DNA of 18,456 nucleotides, from positions 1 through 18,456 of the forward strand of contig CABRZA010000031.1 in NCBI GenBank assembly GCA_902475285.1, in the 5' to 3' direction. Both the position numbers and the translations under genes were made by a program. This stretch comes from an uncultured Porphyromonadaceae bacterium (GTDB lineage Bacteria > Bacteroidota > Bacteroidia > Bacteroidales > Muribaculaceae). How positions within the stretch are numbered: the first letter of the stretch is position 1; the number at the start of each line of letters is the position of its first letter. Of the stretch, positions 1-7,448 are shown piece by piece. The notes beneath the pieces were generated by a model. It worked only from the letters and a program-made list of their open reading frames with translations. It was not told the origin of the DNA and searched no databases.

Positions 1-649
1 TGAGGAGGACCGTGAAGAGGGGCAGCATGACCATTCCCATCACCGACACCACCATGGCTACGGCCTTTCCCTGCAAGGTGACGGCGTAGAACGACGCACC
101 GAGTGTGGTGGCCTGCATAAGGCACCACCACAGCGCCGTGGGGTAGTCGGTGACGGCAGGATTGACGCCGCCGCCTTCGTGGAGGTAGAAAATTATCGAG
201 GAGAAATATATGGCAAGGGCAAGGATAATGGCATACGACACGAAGAGTCCCGTGAGGCGCGACATGGATATGAAGCGCGTGACCAGGGTGAGCGCCAGTG
301 CTGCGCGGAACGAAGGCATGAAGTGGAGCACATATGCCACCGCGCCCTGCGTGTGGATGTCGAAGAGACCCAGAAGCCACACATAGGGTATGGATATGAG
401 GAGCATGGGGAAGTGGGTGCGCATGTACGCGCCGGCTTGGCCCGAGGCGGCCATCGACACGAAGAAGTATAGGAGGTAGAGTATGCACACGGGCAGCTGA
501 AGGCGGTTGTAGAGGCCGCCTTCGAGACGTGTGCCGAGGCCGGGGGTAAAGGCGTCGACCGACAGTAGGGCTACAAGAGCCGCCGAGGCGACGAATACCG
601 TCCAGCTCAAGGCCGTGGCAATACGGGGTAAGAGCGCGTGTGATGACAT
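1..649 (-). CDS. six-helix ion-channel-like membrane protein (3' end outside window)
   Basis: An open frame of 216 codons starts at the ATG at 649 and runs off the left edge. Hydrophobic segments lie near residues 10-31, 51-69, 80-96, 104-125, 134-156 and 195-216. Between the last two is a pore-loop-like stretch: TALWWCLMQA (171-180), then TTLGASFYAVT (181-191), then GKAVAMVVSVMGMVMLP. This matches the layout of voltage-gated-like potassium channels (S5, pore helix WW, filter TTVGYGD, PVT..GK, S6), so I infer an S1-S4 plus S5-P-S6 channel. The canonical GYGD filter is absent (GASF instead). The putative fourth helix has only scattered arginines (R115, R125, R131) and no RxxR ladder, so voltage sensing is doubtful. 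It starts 31 nt after the DUF1573 gene and is probably co-transcribed with it. Ion selectivity cannot be predicted. Family placement is moderately sure; the cytoplasmic C-terminus is not visible. Confidence 0.72.
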   Translation of the reverse strand, partial: MSSHALLPRIATALSWTVFVASAALVALLSVDAFTPGLGTRLEGGLYNRLQLPVCILYLLYFFVSMAASGQAGAYMRTHFPMLLISIPYVWLLGLFDIHTQGAVAYVLHFMPSFRAALALTLVTRFISMSRLTGLFVSYAIILALAIYFSSIIFYLHEGGGVNPAVTDYPTALWWCLMQATTLGASFYAVTLQGKAVAMVVSVMGMVMLPLFTVLL

Positions 650-680
650 ACTATTCCAACACGCGCGAGGTGGCGAAGGT

Positions 681-1733
681 TCAGCGCGGGAAGATGCCCA
701 CTACGCGGAGAGTCTGCACGGGCTTTGATGGGTCGTTGGTGATGACCTGCACGCGTCCGTTGATGAGACTCCCCACTACCTTTGTCGGGTCGACGCCGAC
801 GGTTATGACGGCCTTCTGGCCGCGCTTGAGGCTCGTACGGTCGACGGCGACGGTGAGGTAGGGGTCGTCGGTATACACGCGGCGCACTTCGAGGCGGTCC
901 TTGCCGGTGTTGGTGAGCGCGGTCGACACCGTGACGGGTGCATTGACCACGTCGAGGTCGAGTTTCTCGTCGGCAAGCACGGCCTGCGGGGCACGCGCGA
1001 GTTGCTTGGGGGAGAGTTTGGAGAAGTCTTCCTGCACCATGGCCATCACATCGAAGGGAGCCTTGTCGAAGCCGTCGGAGAGTGTGACGGTGTCGGTTAC
1101 GAGGCCGTAGAGCGGACAGCGGTTCGAGCGGAAGAAAAGCAGGAGCGAGAACTGTTCGCCCGGCGGCACGGCTTCGGGGGCCGTCTGCGCGTCGAGATAC
1201 TTGGGCATGCCCTCGGCGACGGGGCGGAGAGTGTCGGTGGAAGCGTTGTAGCCGCGTACGGTTACCGTTTTGAGGTGTCCTTTGAGCACTTGCCCCAGCA
1301 TGGCCGACGGTCGCTCGAGGCGCATGCGCGGCGTAAGTTCAACGGGATAGCGGCCCTCGACGGTGGCCGGGGCTGCCACTACGGCGCCTTTGATGAAGAG
1401 CTTCTGCACATCGGCGCCGTCGGTGAGGCGCACGCCTACAAATTTGGTGAAACGTCCGGGGCGTCCGGCGGGGTCGTAGCTCACGGTTACGGTACCGGTG
1501 TCGCCCGGAGCCACCGGCTGGCGCGAGAACTGCGGCGTGGTGCATCCGCACGATGCCGAGGCCTGCACAATGGCCACGGGGGTGCTGCCCGTATTTATGA
1601 AGCTGAAAGTGTGGCTCACGGGGCCGTCGGCTTCGGCAAAGGCGCCGAAGTCGTGAGAGGTGCCGAGCCACTGCACTTCTGCGGGGGCAGTAAGCGCGAG
1701 GAAGGCGGCGGTGATGGTTGTGAGGAGTCTCAT
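681..1733 (-). CDS. DUF1573-domain exported protein
   Basis: The protein has 350 residues. An N-terminal hydrophobic signal peptide (about residues 1-18, cleavage likely after an alanine near 16-18) predicts export. The first domain (about 20-115) is a beta-sandwich of the DUF1573 type, with HDFGAF, FINTGSTPV and the hallmark SCGCTTP (61-67), followed by PVAPGDTGTVTVSYDP. A second, similar Ig-like region covers about 258-347 (TNTGKDRLEVRRV, ITNDPSKP). DUF1573 proteins are abundant in Bacteroidetes; their fold resembles ASH/MSP-type domains and their biochemical role is unsettled. The gene begins 9 nt after the aminotransferase stop and ends 31 nt before the channel-like gene, suggesting one transcript. 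No lipobox cysteine is present, so it is probably periplasmic rather than a lipoprotein. The family call is firm, the function unknown. Confidence 0.88.
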   Translation of the reverse strand: MRLLTTITAAFLALTAPAEVQWLGTSHDFGAFAEADGPVSHTFSFINTGSTPVAIVQASASCGCTTPQFSRQPVAPGDTGTVTVSYDPAGRPGRFTKFVGVRLTDGADVQKLFIKGAVVAAPATVEGRYPVELTPRMRLERPSAMLGQVLKGHLKTVTVRGYNASTDTLRPVAEGMPKYLDAQTAPEAVPPGEQFSLLLFFRSNRCPLYGLVTDTVTLSDGFDKAPFDVMAMVQEDFSKLSPKQLARAPQAVLADEKLDLDVVNAPVTVSTALTNTGKDRLEVRRVYTDDPYLTVAVDRTSLKRGQKAVITVGVDPTKVVGSLINGRVQVITNDPSKPVQTLRVVGIFPR

Positions 1734-1742
1734 ATTATTTTG

Positions 1743-2948
1743 TCATTGAGGCATTACGCGTCCGGGATACGCCTCGAGGGCATGGCGCAGCACCTCGATG
1801 GCGCGGGCCAGTTCGGGGCGTTCGAGCACATATGCCATGCGTACCTCGTTCTTGCCCATGCCGGGGGTAGAGTAGAAGCCCGATGCGGGAGCCATGAATA
1901 TGGTCTCGCCCTCGTAGTCGAACTCTTCGAGGCACCAGCGGCAGAAGCGGTCGGCGTCGTCGACGGGCAGGCGCACCACCGTATAGAAGGCACCCATGGG
2001 TATGGGGGTGTAGCAGCCGGGGATTTTGTTGATTTGGTCGACGAGGAACTTGCGGCGCTCCACATATTCGTTGTAGGTCGCGAGCATGTACTTGGGCGAT
2101 GTGTCGATCGATGCCTCGGCCACGAGTTGCCCCAACAGAGGCGGACTCAGGCGTGCCTGACACATTTTCATCACATTGGCTTTAAGCTCCTTGTGCTTTG
2201 TTATAAGCGCGCCTATGCGTATGCCGCACTCGTTGTAGCGCTTGCTCACCGAGTCGATGAGCACTACTTTGTCCTCGATGCCGGGAAGATGGAAAGCCGA
2301 TATGTAGGGCGCTCCGGTGTAGCAGAATTCGCGGTATACCTCGTCGGAGAAGAGGAAGAGGTCGTGCTTCAGCACCAGGTCGCGTATCTGGAGCATTTCC
2401 TTCATGGTATAGAGATAGCCCGTGGGGTTGTTGGGGTTGCAGATGAGTATGCCCTTCGTGCGCGGGGTAATCAACTCCTCGAATCGCTCCACGGGGGGGA
2501 GCTCGAAGCCGTCGTCGATGGAGGAGGGTACGGTTACGATTTTTGCACCGGCCGAGATGGCGAAGGCCATGTAGTTGGCATAGGCCGGTTCGGGGACAAT
2601 TATTTCGTCGCCGGGGTCGAGGCACGCCATGAAGGCGAAAAGCACGGCCTCCGAACCGCCGGAGGTGACGATAATATCGTCGACGTCGACGTCGATATGG
2701 AAGCGGTGGTAGTACTGGCACAGCTTTTCGCGCAGCGACGGCAGACCGTCGGAGGGGCTGTATTCGAGCACCTTGCGGTCGAGCTTGCGAAGGGCTTCGA
2801 AGGCTTCGGGAGGTGTGGGCACGTCGGGCTGGCCGATGTTGAGGCGGTACACCTTGATGCCGCGCTTCTGGGCGTCGAGTGCCAGAGGCACAAGGCGGCG
2901 TATGGGTGATGCGGGCATGATGCGTCCGCGCTGTGATACTTCGGGCAT
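1743..2948 (-). CDS. PLP-dependent aminotransferase, class I/II (fold type I)
   Basis: The protein has 401 residues from the ATG at 2948. The frame is open further upstream to 3026, but MPEVSQRGRIMPASPIRRL is the usual N-terminus of this family and sits just after a -7 promoter box, so the shorter start is preferred. It catalyses PLP-dependent amino-group transfer in the cytoplasm. Visible landmarks are NIGQPDVPTP (37-46), SGGSEAV (96-102), NPNNPTG (171-177), SDEVY (201-205; Asp and Tyr contact the cofactor), SVSKRYNECGIRIG (233-246; Lys236 is the expected Schiff-base lysine) and a C-terminal NEVRMAYV with the carboxylate-binding arginine. The sequence belongs to the aspartate/alanine/aromatic aminotransferase-like subgroup; the donor cannot be deduced and the neighbours give no hint. 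It is first in a probable three-gene unit with the DUF1573 and channel-like genes. Confidence 0.92.
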   Translation of the reverse strand: MPEVSQRGRIMPASPIRRLVPLALDAQKRGIKVYRLNIGQPDVPTPPEAFEALRKLDRKVLEYSPSDGLPSLREKLCQYYHRFHIDVDVDDIIVTSGGSEAVLFAFMACLDPGDEIIVPEPAYANYMAFAISAGAKIVTVPSSIDDGFELPPVERFEELITPRTKGILICNPNNPTGYLYTMKEMLQIRDLVLKHDLFLFSDEVYREFCYTGAPYISAFHLPGIEDKVVLIDSVSKRYNECGIRIGALITKHKELKANVMKMCQARLSPPLLGQLVAEASIDTSPKYMLATYNEYVERRKFLVDQINKIPGCYTPIPMGAFYTVVRLPVDDADRFCRWCLEEFDYEGETIFMAPASGFYSTPGMGKNEVRMAYVLERPELARAIEVLRHALEAYPGRVMPQ

Positions 2949-2962
2949 AGGCAAAATTTTTG

Positions 2963-2970
2963 CAAAGGTA
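2963..2970 (-). promoter_or_regulatory. Bacteroidetes -7 box for the aminotransferase unit
   Basis: On the minus strand TACCTTTG fits the TAnnTTTG consensus of the Bacteroidetes primary sigma factor. It lies 14 nt before the chosen ATG, implying a leader of roughly ten nucleotides. No TTTG box is visible at the usual spacing. A second TAnnTTTG (TACTTTTG, 3018-3011) lies further upstream and could be an alternative. Confidence 0.55.
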
Positions 2971-3061
2971 CGAATTAATTCATATATGTGACTCCTAAAA
3001 GCAACCGGCACAAAAGTAGCGGCCAACTTTTGTGAGTTGTCTATTTAAAACACACGGGAGC

Positions 3062-3093
3062 TTTGCTGGGTTGACGAAAAAAATGTATTTTTG
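3062..3093 (+). promoter_or_regulatory. complete Bacteroidetes promoter of rfbC
   Basis: TTTG (3062-3065), a spacer of exactly 20 nt and TATTTTTG (3086-3093) match the -33/-7 consensus. Only four nucleotides (cgcc) separate the -7 box from the ATG at 3098, so transcription should begin at or next to the start codon. Confidence 0.75.
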
Positions 3094-3097
3094 CGCC

Positions 3098-3652
3098 ATG
3101 AAATTTACGGAACTTTCTTTGCCCGGATTATGGCTTATTGAGCCTGTACGTCATGGCGACGTCCGGGGATATTTCAGCGAGACTTTCCGCGCCGATCTCT
3201 TTGCCGAGGCCACCGGCTGTTCGCCCGAGTGGGTTCAGGAGAATGAATCGCTGTCGCATGCCGGCACCGTGAGGGGGTTGCACTTTCAGGCCGGCGATGC
3301 CGCGCAGGCCAAGCTCGTGCGCGTGTGCCGAGGCCGCATCGTGGATGTGGTGGTCGACCTCCGTCGTGATTCTCCGACCTTCGGGCGGCACTGCGCCGTG
3401 GAGCTCAGCGCCGACAACGGACATCAGCTTTTCGTGCCGCGTGGCATAGCCCACGGCTTCGCCGTTCTGTCGGACGAGGTGGTGTTTCTCTATAAAGTCG
3501 ACAATTACTACTGTCCGTCGGCCGAGCGCACGATAGCACTCGACGACCCGGCCCTCGCCATATCGTGGCCGTTGCCCGAGGAAGAGCGCCTGCTCTCACC
3601 CAAGGACCGCCTGGGCATGTCGTGGCAGGAGTTCGTGGAGTCGGGCGAGTAA
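3098..3652 (+). CDS. rfbC: dTDP-4-dehydrorhamnose 3,5-epimerase
   Basis: The 184-residue protein has the normal length for RmlC/RfbC. It epimerises C3 and C5 of dTDP-4-keto-6-deoxyglucose, the third step of dTDP-L-rhamnose synthesis for surface polysaccharide, in the cytoplasm. The cupin signature is clear: GDVRGYFSETF (20-30), TVRGLHFQ (57-64; His62 corresponds to the catalytic His), VVVDLRRDSPTFG (84-96), VPRGIAHGFAVLS (113-125), YKVDNYY (132-138), and Asp170, which fits the Asp of the His-Asp dyad. The frame is open to an ATG at 3032, but the family N-terminus (MKFTELSLPGLWLIEP) and the promoter position select 3098. rfbA, rfbB and rfbD are not adjacent, so the pathway must be completed elsewhere. 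The gene is divergent from the aminotransferase and monocistronic, with a terminator 16 nt after its stop. Confidence 0.95.
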   Translation: MKFTELSLPGLWLIEPVRHGDVRGYFSETFRADLFAEATGCSPEWVQENESLSHAGTVRGLHFQAGDAAQAKLVRVCRGRIVDVVVDLRRDSPTFGRHCAVELSADNGHQLFVPRGIAHGFAVLSDEVVFLYKVDNYYCPSAERTIALDDPALAISWPLPEEERLLSPKDRLGMSWQEFVESGE

Positions 3653-3668
3653 GTCTATATCAATAAAA

Positions 3669-3704
3669 AGCGAGGCCCGCGCCATCGGTGGTGCGGGCCT
3701 CGCT
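3669..3704. terminator. bidirectional terminator between rfbC and asnS
   Basis: A GC-rich hairpin: arms 3669-3683 and 3690-3704 pair over 15 positions with one G-U, closing a 6-nt loop. An A-run precedes it on the plus strand, giving a U-tract for the convergent asnS transcript. rfbC readthrough lacks a good U-tract. It sits between the stops of the two converging genes. Confidence 0.85.
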
Positions 3705-3719
3705 GTGTATTGTGTCGGA

Positions 3720-5108
3720 TTAGAATTCGGCGTTGCCGGGAGTGCGGGGGAAGGGTATTACGTCGCGGATGTTGGTCATGCCCGTAACGAAGAGCACCAG
3801 GCGCTCGAAGCCCAGACCGAAGCCGCTGTGGGGCACGGTGCCGAAGCGGCGCGTGTCGAGATACCACCACATGTCCTTCATGGGAATGTGGAGCTCTTCG
3901 ATGCGTGCGAGCAGCTTGTCGTAGTCGGCCTCGCGCTCGCTGCCGCCGATGATTTCGCCGATGTTGGGGAAGAGAACGTCCATGGCGCGCACGGTGCGGC
4001 CGTCGTCGTTCTGCTTCATGTAGAAGGCCTTGATGTCGCGCGGATAGTCGGTGAGAATCACCGGGCGCTTGAAGTGCTCCTCAACGAGGTAGCGCTCGTG
4101 TTCGCTCTGGAGGTCGATGCCCCATTCCACCGGGAACTGGAACTTGCGGCCCGATGCTTTGAGGATTTCCACGCCTTCGGTGTAGGTGAGGCGCTTGAAG
4201 TCGTTGTGGAGCACGAACTCGAGGCGCTCTACCAGACCCTTGTCGAAGTGCTCGGCGAGGAAGTCGATGTCGTCGCGGCAGTTGTCGAGGGCATACTGTA
4301 TGCAGTACTTCACGAAGTCCTCGGCGAGCTGCATGTTGTCGTCGATGTCGTAGAAGGCCATCTCGGGCTCAATCATCCAGAACTCGGAGAGGTGGCGCGG
4401 GGTGTTGGAGTTTTCGGCGCGGAATGTTGGGCCGAAGGTGTAGATGGCGCCGAGTGCGGTAGCGCCGAGTTCACCCTCGAGCTGGCCGCTCACGGTGAGC
4501 GCCGTGGGCTTGCCGAAGAAGTCCTTGGTGTAGTCGACGTCGCCCTGCTCGTTGCGGGGAAGGTCGGAGAGGGGCAGCGTCGTAACCTGGAACATGGCTC
4601 CGGCGCCCTCGCAGTCGCTGGCGGTGATGAGGGGCGTGTGGAGATAGAAGAAGCCCCGCTCGTTGAAGAACTTATGGATGGCGAAAGCCAGTGCCGAGCG
4701 TATGCGCAGCACGGCGCCGAAGGTGGCGGTGCGGGGGCGCAGGTGGGCTTTCTCGCGGAGGAACTCCATGGTGTGGCCCTTCTTCTGCAAGGGGTATGCC
4801 TCGGGGTCGGCGGTGCCGTAGATTTCGAGGGTGTCGGCCTGCACCTCGCAGCTCTGGCCTTTGCCCTGGCTCTCGACCAGGCGGCCGGTGACGTGGATTG
4901 CCGAGCCCGTGGTGACGGGGCGAAGGTCGTCGTCGGAGAATTTGGCGAGGTCGAACACTATCTGGAGGTTCTTCACCGACGAGCCGTCGTTGAGAGCCAC
5001 GAACTGCACGTTCTTGTTGCCTCGACGTGTTCTTACCCAGCCTTTTACATCGACTTCCGTGCCAATGAGCGACGGGTCGAAAATATCCTTTATCTTTGTG
5101 CGTGTCAT
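3720..5108 (-). CDS. asnS: asparaginyl-tRNA synthetase
   Basis: The protein has 462 residues from the ATG at 5108, the usual AsnRS length. It charges tRNA-Asn with asparagine in the cytoplasm. An N-terminal OB-fold anticodon-binding domain (about 17-100, VKGWVRTRRG...VQFVALNDGS) precedes the class II catalytic core: HLRPRT (122-127), motif 2 in the FRAENSN...RHLSEFW segment (229-244), and motif 3 GFGLGFERL (429-437) followed by the conserved C-terminal FPRTPG. The frame extends to 5138, but that start would fall inside the promoter region, and MTRTKIKDIF is a natural N-terminus. It has its own consensus promoter and ends at the shared terminator, so it is monocistronic. AspRS is unlikely because the asparagine-type RTPGNAEF ending and the overall length match AsnRS. 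Confidence 0.96.
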   Translation of the reverse strand: MTRTKIKDIFDPSLIGTEVDVKGWVRTRRGNKNVQFVALNDGSSVKNLQIVFDLAKFSDDDLRPVTTGSAIHVTGRLVESQGKGQSCEVQADTLEIYGTADPEAYPLQKKGHTMEFLREKAHLRPRTATFGAVLRIRSALAFAIHKFFNERGFFYLHTPLITASDCEGAGAMFQVTTLPLSDLPRNEQGDVDYTKDFFGKPTALTVSGQLEGELGATALGAIYTFGPTFRAENSNTPRHLSEFWMIEPEMAFYDIDDNMQLAEDFVKYCIQYALDNCRDDIDFLAEHFDKGLVERLEFVLHNDFKRLTYTEGVEILKASGRKFQFPVEWGIDLQSEHERYLVEEHFKRPVILTDYPRDIKAFYMKQNDDGRTVRAMDVLFPNIGEIIGGSEREADYDKLLARIEELHIPMKDMWWYLDTRRFGTVPHSGFGLGFERLVLFVTGMTNIRDVIPFPRTPGNAEF

Positions 5109-5126
5109 AAGATTTCCAATAATTGG

Positions 5127-5158
5127 CAAAGATAGCAAATTTTCGCCTACCCCGCAAA
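5127..5158 (-). promoter_or_regulatory. complete Bacteroidetes promoter of asnS
   Basis: On the minus strand TTTG (5158-5155), a 20-nt spacer and TATCTTTG (5134-5127) match the consensus exactly. The ATG follows 18 nt after the -7 box. The -33 box lies within a T-run that begins just after the stop of the upstream small ORF. Confidence 0.82.
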
Positions 5159-5165
5159 AAAAAGT

Positions 5166-5327
5166 TTAGAGTCGTTCTATGTATCCCAACTGCAGCGTGA
5201 GGACAAAATTTTCACCGTCGGCCAGTGTCATGGCCGAATAATTGCCGCCGGCCGATATATACACTAGCGCTTCGGGCGGCACACGGATTATTTCCGTGGT
5301 CGTGGTGAAAATAAGACGCTTGCTCAT
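5166..5327 (-). CDS. 53-residue half LytTR-like domain protein, possible remnant
   Basis: A small frame (ATG at 5327, TAA at 5168-5166) encodes MSKRLIFTTTTEIIRVPPEA, then LVYISAGGNYSAMTLADGE, then NFVLTLQLGYIERL. This resembles the first half of a LytTR DNA-binding domain (edIlyIea-gnYs-i-l-dg...l..le.L), as found in short Bacteroidales LytTR proteins of about 100-120 residues. The second half, which carries the R-h-LVN...I DNA-contact region, is missing: the stop is followed directly by the asnS promoter, and no continuation exists in other frames. A -7 box lies 13 nt upstream of the ATG, so it may still be expressed. It lies 46 nt after glgB. It is either a truncated pseudogene or a small protein in its own right; the LytTR link is by eye only. 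Confidence 0.55.
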   Translation of the reverse strand: MSKRLIFTTTTEIIRVPPEALVYISAGGNYSAMTLADGENFVLTLQLGYIERL

Positions 5328-5340
5328 GAACTTTATTTCG

Positions 5341-5348
5341 CAAAGTTA
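5341..5348 (-). promoter_or_regulatory. -7 box for the small LytTR-like ORF
   Basis: TAACTTTG on the minus strand fits TAnnTTTG and lies 13 nt before the ATG at 5327, inside the glgB-to-ORF gap. No TTTG box is seen 19-21 nt further upstream, so strength is uncertain. Confidence 0.45.
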
Positions 5349-5373
5349 TCGGTCGTCGTCGTTGTCCTGAGCG

Positions 5374-7419
5374 TCAGGAGGTGCGGCGGGAGCGTTTTTT
5401 GCGGAGTACCATGGCGGTGCGGGCGGGGAGGTAGAGCTTGAGGCGTGCCAGGCCGGCCGGCTCGTAGAGAGGGTCGGGGATGGTGAAGTGCTCTATCTTC
5501 TCGTCGATGTTTCCGAAGCCGCCGTAGGAGGGGCTGTCGGTCGACAGGACGGTTACATAGCTGCCTGTCGGGGCGAGGATGCCGTAGCCGCTGAAGCTTT
5601 TCACGGGGTTGAAGTTGAAGATGAACACCAGGTCGCCGCGCATGAAGGCGAGCACTTGGTCGTCGTCCTTTTCCCAGAGCTTGCGTATGGGCTTGGCCTC
5701 GAAGCGGTGCACGCGGCCAACGACTCCAATCATGGCGTTGTCGAAGGCATTGAGGAAGCGGTACTGGAGGTCCTGGCGGTCGACGAGGTCCCACTGGCGG
5801 CGCGCATACTTGTAGCTCCATCCGTTGCCCTGGCGGGGGAAGTCGATCCATTCCGGATGGCCCCATTCGTTGCCCATGAAGTTGAGGTAGCCGCCGTTGA
5901 TGGTGGCGAGGGTCACCAGGCGTATCATCTTGTGGAGAGCCATGCCGCGAGCTACGTCGGCATCGGTGTCGCCCACCGTCATGTGCCAGTACATCTTGGC
6001 GTCGATGAGGCGGAAGATCACCGTCTTGTCGCCCACCAGGGCCTGGTCGTGGCTCTCGACGTAGGATATTGTCTTCTCGTCGGCGCGGCGGTTGGTGAGT
6101 TCCCAGAATATCGAGGTGGGGTGCCAGTCCTCGTCCTTCTTCTCTTTGAGGGTCTTTATCCAGTAGTCGGGTATGCCCATGGCCATGCGGTAGTCGAAGC
6201 CTATGCCGCCGTCCTTGAAGGGAAGAGCCAGCCCCGGCATGCCGCTCATCTCTTCGGCGATGGTTATGGCGCGCGGGTTGAGCTGGTGGATGAGGAGGTT
6301 GGCCAGGGTGAGGTAGACTATGGCGTCGGTGTCCTGGCCGCCGTCGTAGTAGTCGCCGTAACCGCCGAAGGCCTTGCCCAGGCCGTGGTCGTAGTAGAGC
6401 ATTGAGGTCACACCGTCGAAGCGGAAGCCGTCGAAATGGTATTCTTCCATCCAGTACTTGCAGTTGGAGAGGAGGAAGTGGAGCACTTCGTCCTTGCCGT
6501 AGTCGAAGCACAGCGAGTCCCACGCGGGGTGCTCGCGGCGCCCGGTGTCGTGGTGGAAGTAGAGGTCGGCCGAGCCGTCGAGGCGCCCGATGCCCTCGTT
6601 CTCGTTCTTCACGGCGTGGGAGTGGACGATGTCCATGATTACGGCTATGCCGAGGCGGTGGGCCTCGTCGATGAGGGCTTTGAGCTCGTCGGGGGTGCCG
6701 AAACGGCTCGAAGCGGCGAAGAAGTTCGACACATGGTAGCCGAAGGAACCGTAGTAGGGATGCTCCTGTATGGCCATGATTTGGATGGCGTTGTAGCCGT
6801 CGGCGGCGATGCGCGGCAGAATCTTTGTGCGGAAGTCGGTGTAGGAGCCCACGCCTTCTTCCTGCTGCGCCATGCCTATGTGGCACTCGTAGATGAGCAG
6901 GGGCTCAGTGTCGGGCTCGAAGCCCTTGTCGGTCCAGCGGAAAGGCTTGGCGGGAGCGTAGACCTGTGCGGAGAATATGTTGGTCGTGGGGTCCTGAATT
7001 ACTCGCGTGGCATAGGCCGGGATGCGTTCGCCTTCGCCGGCGGGCCACTTTACGAGCATCTTGTAGAGCTGTCCGTCGTGCATGGCGCCGGGAGCGAAAT
7101 GGCCTTCCCATACTCCCGACAGACCGCCGTCGAGGCGTTTGAGCTCGTACTGCGGGATGGGCTTCCAGCTCGAGAAATCGCCCACGAGACAAACGGCGGT
7201 GGCATTGGGCGCCCATTCGCGGAACACCCAGCTGCCGTCGGCGCAACGGTGGAGGCCGAAATAGCGGTGTGCGTTGGCGAAGTCGACGAGCGAGCCGCTG
7301 TCGGCCGTCAGATGGGCGAGCTTGCGCTCGGCGTCGGCATGGCGCCCTTCGATGGCCGGAGCATAGGGCTCGAGCCACGGGTCGTTGCGGAGTATGGAAA
7401 GTTGACGGGTACGTTTCAT
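5374..7419 (-). CDS. glgB: 1,4-alpha-glucan (glycogen) branching enzyme, GH13_8 eukaryotic-like type
   Basis: The 681-residue protein starts at the ATG at 7419; the longer open frame upstream only shadows the RNase H gene. It cuts alpha-1,4-glucan chains and transfers them as alpha-1,6 branches during glycogen synthesis in the cytoplasm. A CBM48 N-terminal module (about 55-160, FREWAPNATAVCLVGDFSSW) precedes the GH13 barrel: region I DIVHSH (263-268), region II GFRFDGVTSM with nucleophile Asp335, region III IAEEMSG with acid Glu389, and region IV VESHDQ with His457-Asp458. A C-terminal beta domain ends in MVLRKKRSRRTS. The wording around region II and the EHPYYGSFGYHVSNFFAASSR stretch resembles eukaryotic branching enzymes more than E. 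coli GlgB. No other glycogen gene is adjacent. It begins 29 nt after the RNase H stop and probably belongs to that operon. Confidence 0.95.
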   Translation of the reverse strand: MKRTRQLSILRNDPWLEPYAPAIEGRHADAERKLAHLTADSGSLVDFANAHRYFGLHRCADGSWVFREWAPNATAVCLVGDFSSWKPIPQYELKRLDGGLSGVWEGHFAPGAMHDGQLYKMLVKWPAGEGERIPAYATRVIQDPTTNIFSAQVYAPAKPFRWTDKGFEPDTEPLLIYECHIGMAQQEEGVGSYTDFRTKILPRIAADGYNAIQIMAIQEHPYYGSFGYHVSNFFAASSRFGTPDELKALIDEAHRLGIAVIMDIVHSHAVKNENEGIGRLDGSADLYFHHDTGRREHPAWDSLCFDYGKDEVLHFLLSNCKYWMEEYHFDGFRFDGVTSMLYYDHGLGKAFGGYGDYYDGGQDTDAIVYLTLANLLIHQLNPRAITIAEEMSGMPGLALPFKDGGIGFDYRMAMGIPDYWIKTLKEKKDEDWHPTSIFWELTNRRADEKTISYVESHDQALVGDKTVIFRLIDAKMYWHMTVGDTDADVARGMALHKMIRLVTLATINGGYLNFMGNEWGHPEWIDFPRQGNGWSYKYARRQWDLVDRQDLQYRFLNAFDNAMIGVVGRVHRFEAKPIRKLWEKDDDQVLAFMRGDLVFIFNFNPVKSFSGYGILAPTGSYVTVLSTDSPSYGGFGNIDEKIEHFTIPDPLYEPAGLARLKLYLPARTAMVLRKKRSRRTS

Positions 7420-7448
7420 TACAATATCATAGTAGTTAGTCGGTGATT

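Noticed and set aside
1002..2909. 635-codon plus-strand ORF opposite the aminotransferase and DUF1573 genes
   Set aside because: It is a shadow: the GC-rich third positions of the real minus-strand genes suppress stops. Its product is His/Gly/Val-rich with no recognisable domain.
3705..5135. 476-codon plus-strand ORF opposite asnS
   Set aside because: It mirrors asnS almost exactly and has shadow composition (E/V/A/H-rich); asnS has all class II motifs and a promoter.
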